Of a DNA stretch of 55,400 nucleotides, positions 8,476-16,599 are shown in pieces. The position numbers and the translations under genes were made by a program. The DNA is from Lachnoclostridium sp. UBA903 (lineage in GTDB: Bacteria; Bacillota; Clostridia; Lachnospirales; Lachnospiraceae): contig DBEP01000049.1 in assembly GCA_002294045.1 (NCBI GenBank), positions 232-55,631 on the forward strand, in the 5' to 3' direction. The number at the start of each line of letters is the position of its first letter. The first letter of the stretch is position 1. The notes below the pieces were generated by a model. It had not been told where the DNA came from. It was given only the letters and a program-made list of their open reading frames with translations, and ran no database searches.

Positions 8476-9228
8476 GTGAATAGATATATGAATAAAATAG
8501 GAAGAATTCATTCCCTTGAAAGTTGCGGAACAGTAGACGGGCCCGGTATACGGTTTGTTGTTTTTATGCAGGGCTGTGTTTTAAGGTGCCAATTCTGTCA
8601 TAATCCCGATACCTGGGACACTGCAAAAGGGATGGAATATACACCGGAACAGTTGATGAATGAAATAAGAAAATATAAGTCATATATGGATTTTTCCGGA
8701 GGCGGTGTGACCTTTACCGGCGGGGAACCTTTACTTCAGCAGGAATTTGTTTTGGAAGTATCCAAACTATGTAAGAAGGAAGGCATATCGGTCGCACTGG
8801 ATACCTCCGGTTTTATATGGAACAATGTTGTAAAGGAAGTTTTGGCATATACGGATATTGTACTGCTGGATATTAAAAATTATAATCCGGTAGTATATAA
8901 AGAGGTTACGGGAGTAGCGCTTGCCCCAACCCTTAAATTTCTGGATTATTTAAAAGAAAAGAATATTAATACCTGGGTAAGATACGTACTGGTGCCCGGA
9001 TTAACGGATAATACGGACAGCATCAGAGAATTATCGGAGCATCTGGGCGGATTTCCCAACGTTTCCAAAATTGAGCTGCTGGGTTTTCATAAGATGGGAG
9101 AATATAAATGGAAAGAGCTTGGAATGGATTACAAACTTGCAGATACAAAAGAACCAAGCCGGGAGCTTCTGGAGGAAGTTAAGATAATATTCGAACGGAG
9201 CGGTATATCGGTATCGGTAAATACCTGA
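8476..9228 (+). CDS. pflA: Pyruvate formate-lyase activating enzyme
   Basis: A radical SAM enzyme that abstracts a hydrogen from the glycine of PflB using a [4Fe-4S] cluster and S-adenosylmethionine. The cluster motif C-x3-C-x2-C is at residues 34, 38 and 41, followed by H-N-P-D. The G-G-E-P SAM-binding motif appears as F-T-G-G-E-P-L-L. The 250-residue length fits the family. The GTG at 8476 is used here, although its GGAAAGGA site is only 3 bases away. An ATG at 8488 is in frame and would shorten the protein by four residues. Adjacency to pflB confirms the partner. Confidence 0.95.
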   Translation: MNRYMNKIGRIHSLESCGTVDGPGIRFVVFMQGCVLRCQFCHNPDTWDTAKGMEYTPEQLMNEIRKYKSYMDFSGGGVTFTGGEPLLQQEFVLEVSKLCKKEGISVALDTSGFIWNNVVKEVLAYTDIVLLDIKNYNPVVYKEVTGVALAPTLKFLDYLKEKNINTWVRYVLVPGLTDNTDSIRELSEHLGGFPNVSKIELLGFHKMGEYKWKELGMDYKLADTKEPSRELLEEVKIIFERSGISVSVNT

Positions 9229-9284
9229 CAGAATTTACACAGATTTAAATGTGTTATAAAATGCAGGATGAATGAGTTTTTATG

Positions 9285-9320
9285 GGGGCTGTCGCAAAAT
9301 TTTGCGGCAGCCCCGTTTTA
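9285..9320 (+). terminator. Rho-independent terminator after pflA
   Basis: A 15-base arm starting GGGGCTG and its complement ending CAGCCCC (9285-9314) are followed by GTTTTA. It ends the pfl transcript and faces the convergent HAD gene. Confidence 0.8.
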
Positions 9321-9375
9321 GAAGTGCGCCCGGCGGTCAGGTCGGATAATCTTAAATATTTATTCATAGATTAAT

Positions 9376-10182
9376 TTATAACATAAATTCCTTAATTACA
9401 TGGGCCACACCGTCTTCGTCATTGGATAAGGTAATATAGTCTGCGGCATTTTTCACTATTTCCTGGGCATTAGCCATGGCGACTCCCATTCCGGCATACT
9501 GTAACATGGTTATGTCATTGTATCCGTCTCCGCAGCTAATCATCTGTTCCTTGGATAAACCGAGGTAATCTAATAATTTGCTGAGAGAGTAAGCTTTGTC
9601 AATATTTTGCGGCATTAATTCTAAGAAATACGGTTCGGAACGGTAAATATTTATCCGGGCACCGAATTTTTCTTTCATTATTATTTCTACTTTTTCAAGT
9701 TTGGAGCCAGGGCCGGTTATTAAACATTTATTTACGTCAAAATCAATGTAGGAAGGGAAGTCAAGTACTTTTTTTATGGGAATCCCATTGATTTCGGATT
9801 CTTTTTTCATATATTCGTCTGCTTCCATATCGGTTATGATACAAGTATCTTCGTAGGATATTATTCCAACGGAATTCTCACGGGCTGCCGCATGCAGCCT
9901 TGGTATAATATCTCTGGGAAGAAACTTCTGGTAGATAATTTCATTGGTGCTGCAGTTTATGATTTTAGCGCCGTTAAAAGACAAGATGTAGCCGTTGTAT
10001 TCCGAAAGCCTGAGTTTGTCTGCCAAAGTGAGAATACCGGGAGTAGGACGGCCGGAGGCCAGTACGACCTTATGGCCCCGTTCCTGGATTTTTACGATAG
10101 CCTTTAATGTTTTCTCAGAAATTTCCTTCCGGGAATTGGTTAAAGTCCCGTCTATATCTAAAACAAGTATTTCATATGCCAT
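9376..10182 (-). CDS. Cof-type HAD-IIB phosphatase
   Basis: A 268-residue haloacid dehalogenase superfamily hydrolase of the Cof/YidA type, which dephosphorylates small substrates such as sugar phosphates or flavin nucleotides. Motif I, D-I-D-G-T-L-T, places the nucleophile Asp at 9 and the acid/base Asp at 11. Motif IV, G-D-G-Y-N-D-I-T-M-L, is near the C-terminus, and a Cof-type alpha/beta cap lies between. It ends with the usual G-V-A-H-V-I tail. An AAGGAG site precedes the ATG. The substrate is unknown and the neighbours give no hint. Confidence 0.88.
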   Translation of the reverse strand: MAYEILVLDIDGTLTNSRKEISEKTLKAIVKIQERGHKVVLASGRPTPGILTLADKLRLSEYNGYILSFNGAKIINCSTNEIIYQKFLPRDIIPRLHAAARENSVGIISYEDTCIITDMEADEYMKKESEINGIPIKKVLDFPSYIDFDVNKCLITGPGSKLEKVEIIMKEKFGARINIYRSEPYFLELMPQNIDKAYSLSKLLDYLGLSKEQMISCGDGYNDITMLQYAGMGVAMANAQEIVKNAADYITLSNDEDGVAHVIKEFML

Positions 10183-10206
10183 TTTTTTCTCCTTCTGTTA
10201 TAAGTT

Positions 10207-10348
10207 GTTACTATTCACAGCTCTGCAGAAAATCAGCAGTTCTGTGAACAGTAACACGCTTCGTGATGCACACAAAACGTAAAATCAGCGTTTTGGCGCT
10301 GCTATACTCCGGTTTTCTGTGACTTTCGCTTCGCTGCACTCACAAAAA
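10207..10348 (-). repeat. Gene-end repeat with inverted ends and a conserved 38-base module
   Basis: The segment 10311-10348, read on the minus strand, starts TTTTTTGTGAGTG and ends GTCACAGAAAACC; it is nearly identical to 46642-46679. On the same strand it is followed by a 14-bp inverted repeat, CTGTGAACAGTAAC/GTTACTATTCACAG. The element lies directly behind the stop of the receiver-GGDEF gene. Confidence 0.65.
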
Positions 10349-10366
10349 AACACGTTGAGTTTATTA

Positions 10367-11272
10367 TTACACAGACTGATTATAAATACATTGGTTTTTG
10401 CCTGAGGACTTACCCAGGTATAAAGCCCGGTCAACATTTGTGAAATTCTTCTCGGGGGAAATCGTTCTGTCATACTGAATAATCCCTCCCGTAATTGTGC
10501 ACCTGAAAACAATGCTGCCACAGCTGAAATTATATTTGCTCACTTCTCCGCGAAGCTTATCTGCAAAATCTAATGCCGCATTTTCCGTAATATCGGGCAG
10601 ACAGATCATAAATTCTTCTCCTCCCCACCGGCTCAGGATATCCTCTTCACGCAAAAGCAGCTTCAGGATATTGGATATGGTAACTAAAACAGTATCTCCC
10701 GTATTATGGCCGTAAGTATCATTTATTTTTTTAAAATTATCAATATCAAATAAGATAAGAAATATTTTAAAATCAAACTGAGTTACAAATACAAGCAACT
10801 GGTCCATAAAATAACGGCGGTTATACAGTTTGGTCAGATAATCCGTAACGGCTGTTTCTTTCAATTCCTGCATCAGAAACTGAAGTTCACGCTGAATTTT
10901 TATATTCTGCATATGCACCTTTACACGGGCTTTTAGTTCCTCAGGAATAAAAGGCTTTGATACATAATCTGCGGCACCCACTTCAAATCCCTTTAAAACC
11001 GATTGGGAATCATTGTTGCCGGTTATAAAAATAACAGGGATATCCTTTGTTTCACTATTGTTTTTTAACATGCGGCAGGTTTCATAACCGTCAATACCGT
11101 TCATAATAATATCAAGCAGTATAAGTGTGGGGTGTAACTGCTTGGCAATGATTATCCCCTCTTCACCGGAATGGGCAATATCAATATGAAGAGAAGGAGT
11201 TTCCAGAATATCTTTTATAATACTGCATATGATATCGCTGTCATCTACTACTAATACGGTATCTTTTTCCAT
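10367..11272 (-). CDS. Response regulator with GGDEF (diguanylate cyclase) output
   Basis: A cytoplasmic signalling protein of 301 residues. Residues 5-120 form a receiver domain with the acidic pair D10/D11, phospho-acceptor D54, and the later K in S-K-P-F. After a short linker, residues 140-300 form a GGDEF domain with an intact active site G-G-E-E-F at 217-221. It also has the R-x-x-D inhibitory site at 208-211, exactly five residues upstream. It should therefore make c-di-GMP when phosphorylated and be subject to product inhibition. No sensor kinase is adjacent, so its partner is elsewhere. The layout is PleD-like but with a single receiver. Confidence 0.9.
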   Translation of the reverse strand: MEKDTVLVVDDSDIICSIIKDILETPSLHIDIAHSGEEGIIIAKQLHPTLILLDIIMNGIDGYETCRMLKNNSETKDIPVIFITGNNDSQSVLKGFEVGAADYVSKPFIPEELKARVKVHMQNIKIQRELQFLMQELKETAVTDYLTKLYNRRYFMDQLLVFVTQFDFKIFLILFDIDNFKKINDTYGHNTGDTVLVTISNILKLLLREEDILSRWGGEEFMICLPDITENAALDFADKLRGEVSKYNFSCGSIVFRCTITGGIIQYDRTISPEKNFTNVDRALYLGKSSGKNQCIYNQSV

Positions 11273-11580
11273 GGTATTCTCCTCAGTCTTAAGTACAGTT
11301 TTAGTCTCTAAATTAATAGTAAAGCATTTCGTTTAAAAATTCAATACGGATTTTGGCTGCGTAGCACCACTACGCACCCGAAACCGCTCCTTGCCTCCCA
11401 CAAATTGGAGCATCCAGTCCGGCACAAGCATTTTTCAAACACACTCCAGTCTAATTCGTATAAAGAAATTCTTAATAATATTGCAATATATTGTTAAATA
11501 TTTTATGATAGAATAAAAGGAGTGATAATTATTCAAATGAATATTTTAAAATCGGCAAAGCAGACGGATAGGAGTTTAAT
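11273..11580. other. Divergent intergenic region with a repeat
   Basis: This separates the minus-strand receiver-GGDEF gene from the plus-strand hydrolase. It contains a GTGTTTGAAAAAT-family repeat on the minus strand and an AT-rich stretch (11460-11520) that probably holds the hydrolase promoter. I cannot pick one unambiguous promoter. Confidence 0.5.
11340..11448 (-). repeat. GTGTTTGAAAAAT-family repeat, copy 1
   Basis: Read on the minus strand it starts TGGAGTGTGTTTGAAAAAT followed by GCTTGTGCCGG. It is the most divergent of five copies in the window after the first 19 bases. The left limit is uncertain. Confidence 0.6.
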
Positions 11581-12519
11581 ATGATAGGTTATGTAATTCT
11601 GTTTACTATACTTGCTTTGGGGGTTATATTAACAGCAGTCTCCTGGATTTTATCCAATATCATATTAAAACCCAAGGTAACGGCCTATGAACGGCTTTAC
11701 CAAAGGGAGATAGATGAAGGAAGGTTAGCAGACAAAATATACCAGAGCTGGGAGAAAAAAGATTTTAACATTAAATCCATATATGGTTATAATTTATCCT
11801 GCCAGCTGATTAATAACGATATCAGTAAAAAGCAGTTTTTAAATCCGGATAATAAAATAAAAATAGCTGTTATCTGTCATGGCTACACCTGCAGTAAATA
11901 TAGCAGTATGATGTATGCGGAACTATTTTTAAAGAAAGGGATTACGGTACTTACATATGACCACAGAAATCACGGTTTAAGCGGGAAGGCTTATACAACT
12001 ATGGGGTATTATGAAAAATTTGATTTACAGATCGTAATTGACTGGTGTTATTCCGAATACGGACCCAATCTTGCCATTGTGACCCATGGCGAGTCCATGG
12101 GCGGTGCAACGGTTCTGGCCCATCATGCAATTGATGGGAGAGTGCGCTGTACAATAGCGGACTGTTCTTATTCCTCGTTGAATGAACTGACCCGCTATCA
12201 GTTAAAGAAATATTATCATATACCCGTGTTTCCCCTTTTTTACCTGACTAAAGGGGTTATCAGGCTGAGGGCAGGCTTCTGGCTGGAGGATGTCGCACCT
12301 TTGGAAGGGGCGGCTCAGACCAATGCACCGGTTCTGTTTATACACGGATTGGAGGATGATTACGTACCTTATTCCATGTCCCAGGCCATGTATGATGCAA
12401 AACCGGATAAGAAGGAAATCTATCTGGCACCGAATGCAAAACATGCCCAGTCCTGCCAGAAAAACCCTGAAGAATATGAAAAGGTGGTTCATCAATTCCT
12501 GGAAATGTACTATTTTTGA
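11581..12519 (+). CDS. Membrane-anchored alpha/beta hydrolase
   Basis: A 312-residue protein with an N-terminal membrane helix (about residues 4-28) followed by an alpha/beta hydrolase domain. The oxyanion turn H-G-Y-T appears early. The nucleophile elbow G-E-S-M-G-G places Ser at 172. The acid is probably in H-G-L-E-D-D-Y-V-P, and the catalytic His in N-A-K-H-A-Q-S. This layout is that of YqkD-type serine hydrolases (peptidase or esterase) whose substrates are mostly unknown. The gene stands alone, between a divergent signalling gene and a strong terminator. Confidence 0.85.
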   Translation: MIGYVILFTILALGVILTAVSWILSNIILKPKVTAYERLYQREIDEGRLADKIYQSWEKKDFNIKSIYGYNLSCQLINNDISKKQFLNPDNKIKIAVICHGYTCSKYSSMMYAELFLKKGITVLTYDHRNHGLSGKAYTTMGYYEKFDLQIVIDWCYSEYGPNLAIVTHGESMGGATVLAHHAIDGRVRCTIADCSYSSLNELTRYQLKKYYHIPVFPLFYLTKGVIRLRAGFWLEDVAPLEGAAQTNAPVLFIHGLEDDYVPYSMSQAMYDAKPDKKEIYLAPNAKHAQSCQKNPEEYEKVVHQFLEMYYF

Positions 12520-12527
12520 AAAACAAA

Positions 12528-12581
12528 CCGGGGCAGAATTAAACGCAAATAAGCAGATTTAATTTTGTCCCGGCTTTTTTT
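12528..12581 (+). terminator. Bidirectional terminator between hydrolase and YbjQ genes
   Basis: The arms CCGGGGCAGAATTAAA and TTTAATTTTGTCCCGG pair with G-U wobbles and are followed by CTTTTTTT. On the minus strand the same stem is followed by TTTGTTTTTC, so it can serve both convergent genes. Confidence 0.8.
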
Positions 12582-12617
12582 GCCGGCTTGCAAATATAAT
12601 AGCCTCTATTTAGGGGG

Positions 12618-12938
12618 TTATTTGATTCTTACCGCAGTACCGGAGGCGGTAACCATAAGCATACCGTTATCTGCACCAAGCACCTCATAATCAATATCAA
12701 CTCCTACAACGGCATCAGCACCTAACTGCCTGGCGCGGTCCTCCATTTCCCTGATTGCATTTTCTCTGGCCTGAATCAATTCATCTTCATAGGTTCCGGA
12801 ACGTCCGCCAAAGAAGTTAGTTAAGCCAGCCGCAAAATCCTTAATAAAATTAACACCGGAAATAACTTCCCCGAATACAATTCCTTGATAGTCCGTAATT
12901 ATTTTTCCTTCTATGGAAGGCGTGGTTGTAATAATCAT
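12618..12938 (-). CDS. YbjQ/UPF0145 family protein (putative heavy-metal-binding)
   Basis: A 106-residue member of the YbjQ (UPF0145) family. It begins I-I-T-T-T-P-S-I-E-G and contains the conserved G-A-D-A-V-V-G-V-D-I-D-Y core and the final T-A-S-G-T-A-V pattern. The family forms small pentameric beta proteins, sometimes annotated as heavy-metal binding on weak evidence. Function is not established. The start has a GAAAGGAG site. It is convergent with the hydrolase and appears to be a single-gene unit. Confidence 0.88.
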   Translation of the reverse strand: MIITTTPSIEGKIITDYQGIVFGEVISGVNFIKDFAAGLTNFFGGRSGTYEDELIQARENAIREMEDRARQLGADAVVGVDIDYEVLGADNGMLMVTASGTAVRIK

Positions 12939-13001
12939 CTTAAAAATTCTCCTTTCCTGTTATAAGCGGCAAACGGCGGGAAAAATCATTCCGTCCTTGC
13001 C

Positions 13002-13039
13002 TGCATCCGGTTAATAGAAACAGGATGTTGTTTCTATAA
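13002..13039 (+). repeat. Partial copy of the TGCATCCG-AATAGAAAC hairpin repeat
   Basis: TGCATCCGGTTAATAGAAAC followed by a short loop and TGTTTCTAT matches the third hairpin of the 97-bp tandem unit at 54634-54825. It lies in the leader region of the YbjQ gene. Confidence 0.55.
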
Positions 13040-13094
13040 TGTTCTACTATATATCTTATAGTTTACAACAAAATAAAAGAATCATTAATATTAA

Positions 13095-13138
13095 ATTAAA
13101 AAAATTACATCGGTATATGTACCGGCTTATCTGCCGGT
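13095..13138 (-). terminator. Probable argG terminator
   Basis: On the minus strand, ACCGGC-AGATAA-GCCGGT (13121-13138) is followed by a second small stem and then ATTTTTTT. Confidence 0.5.
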
Positions 13139-13153
13139 TAAAATTTATGTTAA

Positions 13154-14377
13154 TTATTTTTTACTTTTCTCATTTTCAACGGCAGCCATCTTCATGGCGC
13201 GAACCTTGAGGGACAGACCAAAGAGATTAATAAAGCCTTCCGCGTCATGATGATTATATAAATCACCGGTGGTAAAAGAAGCAATGCTTTCGTTATACAA
13301 GGAATAAGGAGATGTGGTTCCCTGCTTAATAATATTACCTTTATAAAGCTCCAGCTTTACTTCGCCGGTTACATATTCCTGTGTTACGTCAACAAATGCC
13401 TGGAGTGCTTCACGCAAGGGCGTAAACCACTTGCCTTCATATACGGCGTCGGCAAATTTGTTGCCGATTTCTTTTTTACAGGATAAAGTTGCACGGTCAA
13501 GAATTAATTCCTCCAGCTGGGTATGGGCTTCCATTAAAATGGTACCTCCCGGAGTTTCGTACACACCGCGGGATTTCATTCCCACAACACGGTTTTCAAC
13601 AATGTCTACAATACCTATACCGTGTTTACCGCCAAGCTTGTTTAATTCGGCAATAATCTGGGACGGCTTCATGGTTTTCCCGTTTAAACCGGTTGGAATC
13701 CCCTTCTCAAAAGTCAAAGTAAGGCTTTCGCCCTCCTCCGGAGCTTTCTTCGGAGATACGCTGAGTACTAATAAGTGGTCGTAATCCGGTGCGTTAGCAG
13801 GGTCTTCCAGTTCCAGTCCTTCATGACTGATATGCCATAAATTCCTGTCGCGGCTGTAACTGTTATCGGCTGAGAACGGAAGATCGATTCCATGATTTTT
13901 GCAATATTCAAGTTCTTCTTCCCTGGATGAAACATCCCAGATTCTCCAGGGAGCAATAATTTTTAAGTCAGGAGCCAATGCTTTAATGGTTAATTCAAAG
14001 CGTACCTGGTCGTTTCCTTTGCCGGTAGCACCGTGACAAATGGCCGTTGCATTTTCTATTCTCGCAATTTCTACCAGACGTTTTGCAATGACAGGCCTGG
14101 CCATGGAAGTTCCGAGCAAATATTTATTTTCATATACGGCACCGGCTTTTACACAGGGGATAACGTAATCATCTACAAATTCATCCACTACATCCTCAAT
14201 GTATAATTTGGTTGCACCGGATAGTTTGGCTCTTTCCTCCAGACCGTCCAGTTCGTTTCCCTGTCCCACATTAATGCATACGCATATTACCTCATAATTA
14301 TAATTTTCTTTTAACCATGGAATAATCATTGTAGTGTCAAGACCGCCGGAATAAGCAAGTATAACTTTTTCTTTCAT
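13154..14377 (-). CDS. argG: Argininosuccinate synthase
   Basis: ArgG joins citrulline and aspartate using ATP to make argininosuccinate, the penultimate step of arginine synthesis. The 407-residue length is normal. The N-terminal ATP pyrophosphatase loop A-Y-S-G-G-L-D-T-T is at 9-17. The C-H-G-A-T-G-K-G-N-D-Q-V-R-F segment and S-x-D-x-N-L-W substrate motifs follow. AGGAGG sits before the ATG. It is transcribed away from maf and argCJBD. Its leader has a pair of ArgR-like boxes 20 bp apart, as do argC and argH. Confidence 0.97.
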   Translation of the reverse strand: MKEKVILAYSGGLDTTMIIPWLKENYNYEVICVCINVGQGNELDGLEERAKLSGATKLYIEDVVDEFVDDYVIPCVKAGAVYENKYLLGTSMARPVIAKRLVEIARIENATAICHGATGKGNDQVRFELTIKALAPDLKIIAPWRIWDVSSREEELEYCKNHGIDLPFSADNSYSRDRNLWHISHEGLELEDPANAPDYDHLLVLSVSPKKAPEEGESLTLTFEKGIPTGLNGKTMKPSQIIAELNKLGGKHGIGIVDIVENRVVGMKSRGVYETPGGTILMEAHTQLEELILDRATLSCKKEIGNKFADAVYEGKWFTPLREALQAFVDVTQEYVTGEVKLELYKGNIIKQGTTSPYSLYNESIASFTTGDLYNHHDAEGFINLFGLSLKVRAMKMAAVENEKSKK

Positions 14378-14446
14378 ATTGTTAATTCCTCCTATTTATT
14401 ATAATTTTATTATAAATTGTTTCCAGGACTTTGTCTTGGATTGATT

Positions 14447-14480
14447 ATTATAAATATACATCATTTTGTTATTTTATGCA
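14447..14480 (-). promoter_or_regulatory. Putative paired ArgR boxes upstream of argG
   Basis: On the minus strand, TGCATAAAATAACA (14467-14480) and TGTATATTTATAAT (14447-14460) start exactly 20 bp apart. Each has two mismatches to TGNATWWWWATNCA. The spacing equals that found upstream of argC and argH. Confidence 0.55.
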
Positions 14481-14534
14481 ACGGTTAATTAAAAATAATC
14501 CGGATAAACTTTGAAAATATTTATTTGCCAAAAC

Positions 14535-14605
14535 TAGAGCGTGTTTGAAAAATCATTGTGCCGTTCTGAAGGCCCCACTTTACGTATACTGCGTCGCTGG
14601 CTCTT
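14535..14605 (+). repeat. GTGTTTGAAAAAT-family repeat, copy 2
   Basis: It starts TAGAGCGTGTTTGAAAAAT, then CATTGTGCCGTTCTGAA. It lies between the argG leader and maf. Confidence 0.7.
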
Positions 14606-14681
14606 TTACTGTTAACTTATGGACAAGAATGTATAATAATGGTACAATTGGCCCAGGTTAAACAGTAAACCGGAGGTTATT

Positions 14682-15293
14682 ATGTATAAAATTATATTGG
14701 CATCTGGGTCACCCAGAAGAAAAGAAATACTGGAGCAGGTTGGTGTGGAATTTACAGTTATTACGAGTGATAAGGAAGAAAGAATTACGAAAATAAGGCC
14801 GGAAGAAATCGTAAAGGAACTGGCCTGTGAAAAGGCGCTGGATGTGGCGGGCAAGATAAAAGAAAAATCAATTATCATCGGAGCTGATACTATGGTTGCA
14901 ATAGACGGACAGGTTTTGGGAAAACCGAAAAATCCGGCTGAGGCAAAAGCCATGCTGCAGATGCTTCAGGGAAACCGGCACCAGGTTTACACAGGCGTAT
15001 CCGTTGTCGTTAAACCGGAGAAAGGACCGGAGTATAAGGGGAAAAAAGAGGAAGCTAAAATCATAAATTTTGCAGAGAAGACCGAAGTATGGGTATATCC
15101 CATGAAAAAAGCACAGATAGACAGGTATATTGCTTGCGGTGAATCTTACGATAAAGCGGGCGGATACGGAATACAGGGTAAATTTGCGGTTAATATTGAA
15201 AAGATAGAAGGAGATTATTATAATATTGTAGGTTTCCCCGTCTCTAAGCTATATACGGTTCTTATGGAGGAAGGAATTGATATATTAAGCTGA
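14682..15293 (+). CDS. maf: Maf family nucleoside triphosphate pyrophosphatase
   Basis: Maf hydrolyses non-canonical or pyrimidine nucleoside triphosphates to monophosphates and is linked to septum formation in Bacillus. The 203-residue protein opens with the signature L-A-S-G-S-P-R-R-K-E-I-L at 5-16. It also has G-A-D-T-M-V in the middle and the conserved E-S-Y-D-K-A-G-G-Y-G-I-Q-G segment near the C-terminus. A poorly conserved insert of about 15 residues (K-P-E-K-G-P-E-Y-K-G) sits mid-protein. CGGAGG precedes the ATG. The gene lies between divergent argG and argC but is functionally unrelated to arginine synthesis. Confidence 0.93.
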   Translation: MYKIILASGSPRRKEILEQVGVEFTVITSDKEERITKIRPEEIVKELACEKALDVAGKIKEKSIIIGADTMVAIDGQVLGKPKNPAEAKAMLQMLQGNRHQVYTGVSVVVKPEKGPEYKGKKEEAKIINFAEKTEVWVYPMKKAQIDRYIACGESYDKAGGYGIQGKFAVNIEKIEGDYYNIVGFPVSKLYTVLMEEGIDILS

Positions 15294-15304
15294 AGGAAGA
15301 AATA

Positions 15305-15334
15305 TTACAGTTCAGCAGTAAGGCTGAACTGTAA
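15305..15334 (+). repeat. Minimal inverted-end element or hairpin after maf
   Basis: TTACAGTTCAG and CTGAACTGTAA form an 11-bp stem. The right arm with its GTAAGG flank matches the right end of the 46613-46734 element. There is no T-tract, so a terminator role is possible but unproved. Confidence 0.6.
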
Positions 15335-15365
15335 CAAAGAAAATCGAAAAATTATAAATCACCTA

Positions 15366-15400
15366 TTGCATAATAATCAATTCGGATGTATAATTATAAA
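15366..15400 (+). promoter_or_regulatory. argC promoter overlapped by two ArgR-like boxes
   Basis: TTGCAT (15366-15371) and TATAAT (15389-15394) are 17 bases apart. Boxes TGCATAATAATCAA (15367-15380) and TGTATAATTATAAA (15387-15400), each one mismatch from TGNATWWWWATNCA, cover the -35 and -10. Binding of an ArgR hexamer here would block transcription of argCJBD. Confidence 0.68.
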
Positions 15401-15441
15401 CAATTATTTTTAGAAAGATATAAAAGAACGGAGGCAGACAG

Positions 15442-16482
15442 ATGATAAAGGCAGGTATCATTGGGTCCACGGGTTATGCCGGACAGGAGCTGGTCAGATT
15501 GCTTTTACAGCACAAGGATGCAGAAATAGTATGGTACGGTTCCAGAACCTATATTGATAAAAAATACGGTGAAGTCTATCAGAATATGTTTCAATTGGTA
15601 GATGCTGCATGTATGGATGATAATATGGATGAGCTGGCAGAGAAGGCGGATGTTATTTTTACCGCAACGCCTCAGGGATTATGTGCTTCCTTAGTTAAAA
15701 ATGAAATTTTATCCAGGGTTAAAATCGTTGATTTAAGTGCGGATTTCAGGATTAAGGAAGTTAATATTTATGAAGAATGGTATGGCATAAAGCATGTAAG
15801 CCCGGCTTTTATAGGCGAGGCAGTATATGGATTATGCGAAATTAACAGAGAGCAGGTTAAAAAAGCAAGATTGGTTGCCAATCCCGGCTGCTATCCGACC
15901 TGTACCACTTTATCGGTTTATCCTCTTTTAAAAGAAGGATTGATTCATCCCGGTTCCATTATTGTAGATGCTAAATCAGGAACTTCCGGAGCCGGACGTG
16001 CGGCAAAGCTTGGCTATTTATACTGTGAGGTAAATGAAAACATGAAAGCCTACGGAGTGGCAAATCACAGGCATACGCCTGAAATTGAGGAGCAGCTGTC
16101 CTATGCGGCAGGTGAGTCCGTAAAAATTAACTTTACGCCTCATTTAGTACCCATAAACCGGGGAATCCTTGTCACGGCTTACGGAAACCTGAATCGTACC
16201 GTAACCCACGATGAAGTTAAGGCAATTTATGATAAATATTATAAAGATGAATATTTTATCCGTGTTCTGGATAAAGGAGTTTATCCGGAAACCAGATGGG
16301 TGGAAGGAAGTAACTTTATTGATATCAATTTTGTGATAGATAGCAGGACTAACCGAATTATTATGATGGGGGCCATGGACAATTTAGTGAAAGGTGCGGC
16401 CGGCCAGGCAGTACAGAATATGAACCTGATGTTTGGCCTGGAAGAAACAAGCGGCTTACGGTCAGTTCCCATATTCCCGTAA
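15442..16482 (+). CDS. argC: N-acetyl-gamma-glutamyl-phosphate reductase
   Basis: ArgC performs the NADPH-dependent reduction of N-acetylglutamyl phosphate to the semialdehyde, the third step of arginine synthesis. The 346-residue protein begins with the Rossmann motif G-I-I-G-S-T-G-Y-A-G-Q-E-L. The catalytic Cys is at 150 in N-P-G-C-Y-P-T. The family H-R-H-T-P-E-I segment and final M-D-N-L-V-K-G-A-A-G-Q-A are intact. GGAGG precedes the ATG. It is the first gene of argCJBD. Confidence 0.97.
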   Translation: MIKAGIIGSTGYAGQELVRLLLQHKDAEIVWYGSRTYIDKKYGEVYQNMFQLVDAACMDDNMDELAEKADVIFTATPQGLCASLVKNEILSRVKIVDLSADFRIKEVNIYEEWYGIKHVSPAFIGEAVYGLCEINREQVKKARLVANPGCYPTCTTLSVYPLLKEGLIHPGSIIVDAKSGTSGAGRAAKLGYLYCEVNENMKAYGVANHRHTPEIEEQLSYAAGESVKINFTPHLVPINRGILVTAYGNLNRTVTHDEVKAIYDKYYKDEYFIRVLDKGVYPETRWVEGSNFIDINFVIDSRTNRIIMMGAMDNLVKGAAGQAVQNMNLMFGLEETSGLRSVPIFP

Positions 16483-16599
16483 CGGCGGGTGTCCTAATAG
16501 AAATCTAGTAGCCCTCATATGGAATAGAGATTATATATTAAAAAAAATAATGAGGTAATTCCTTTAGAGCGGATTGCCGGAGGTCAGGAGGATTTTAGA

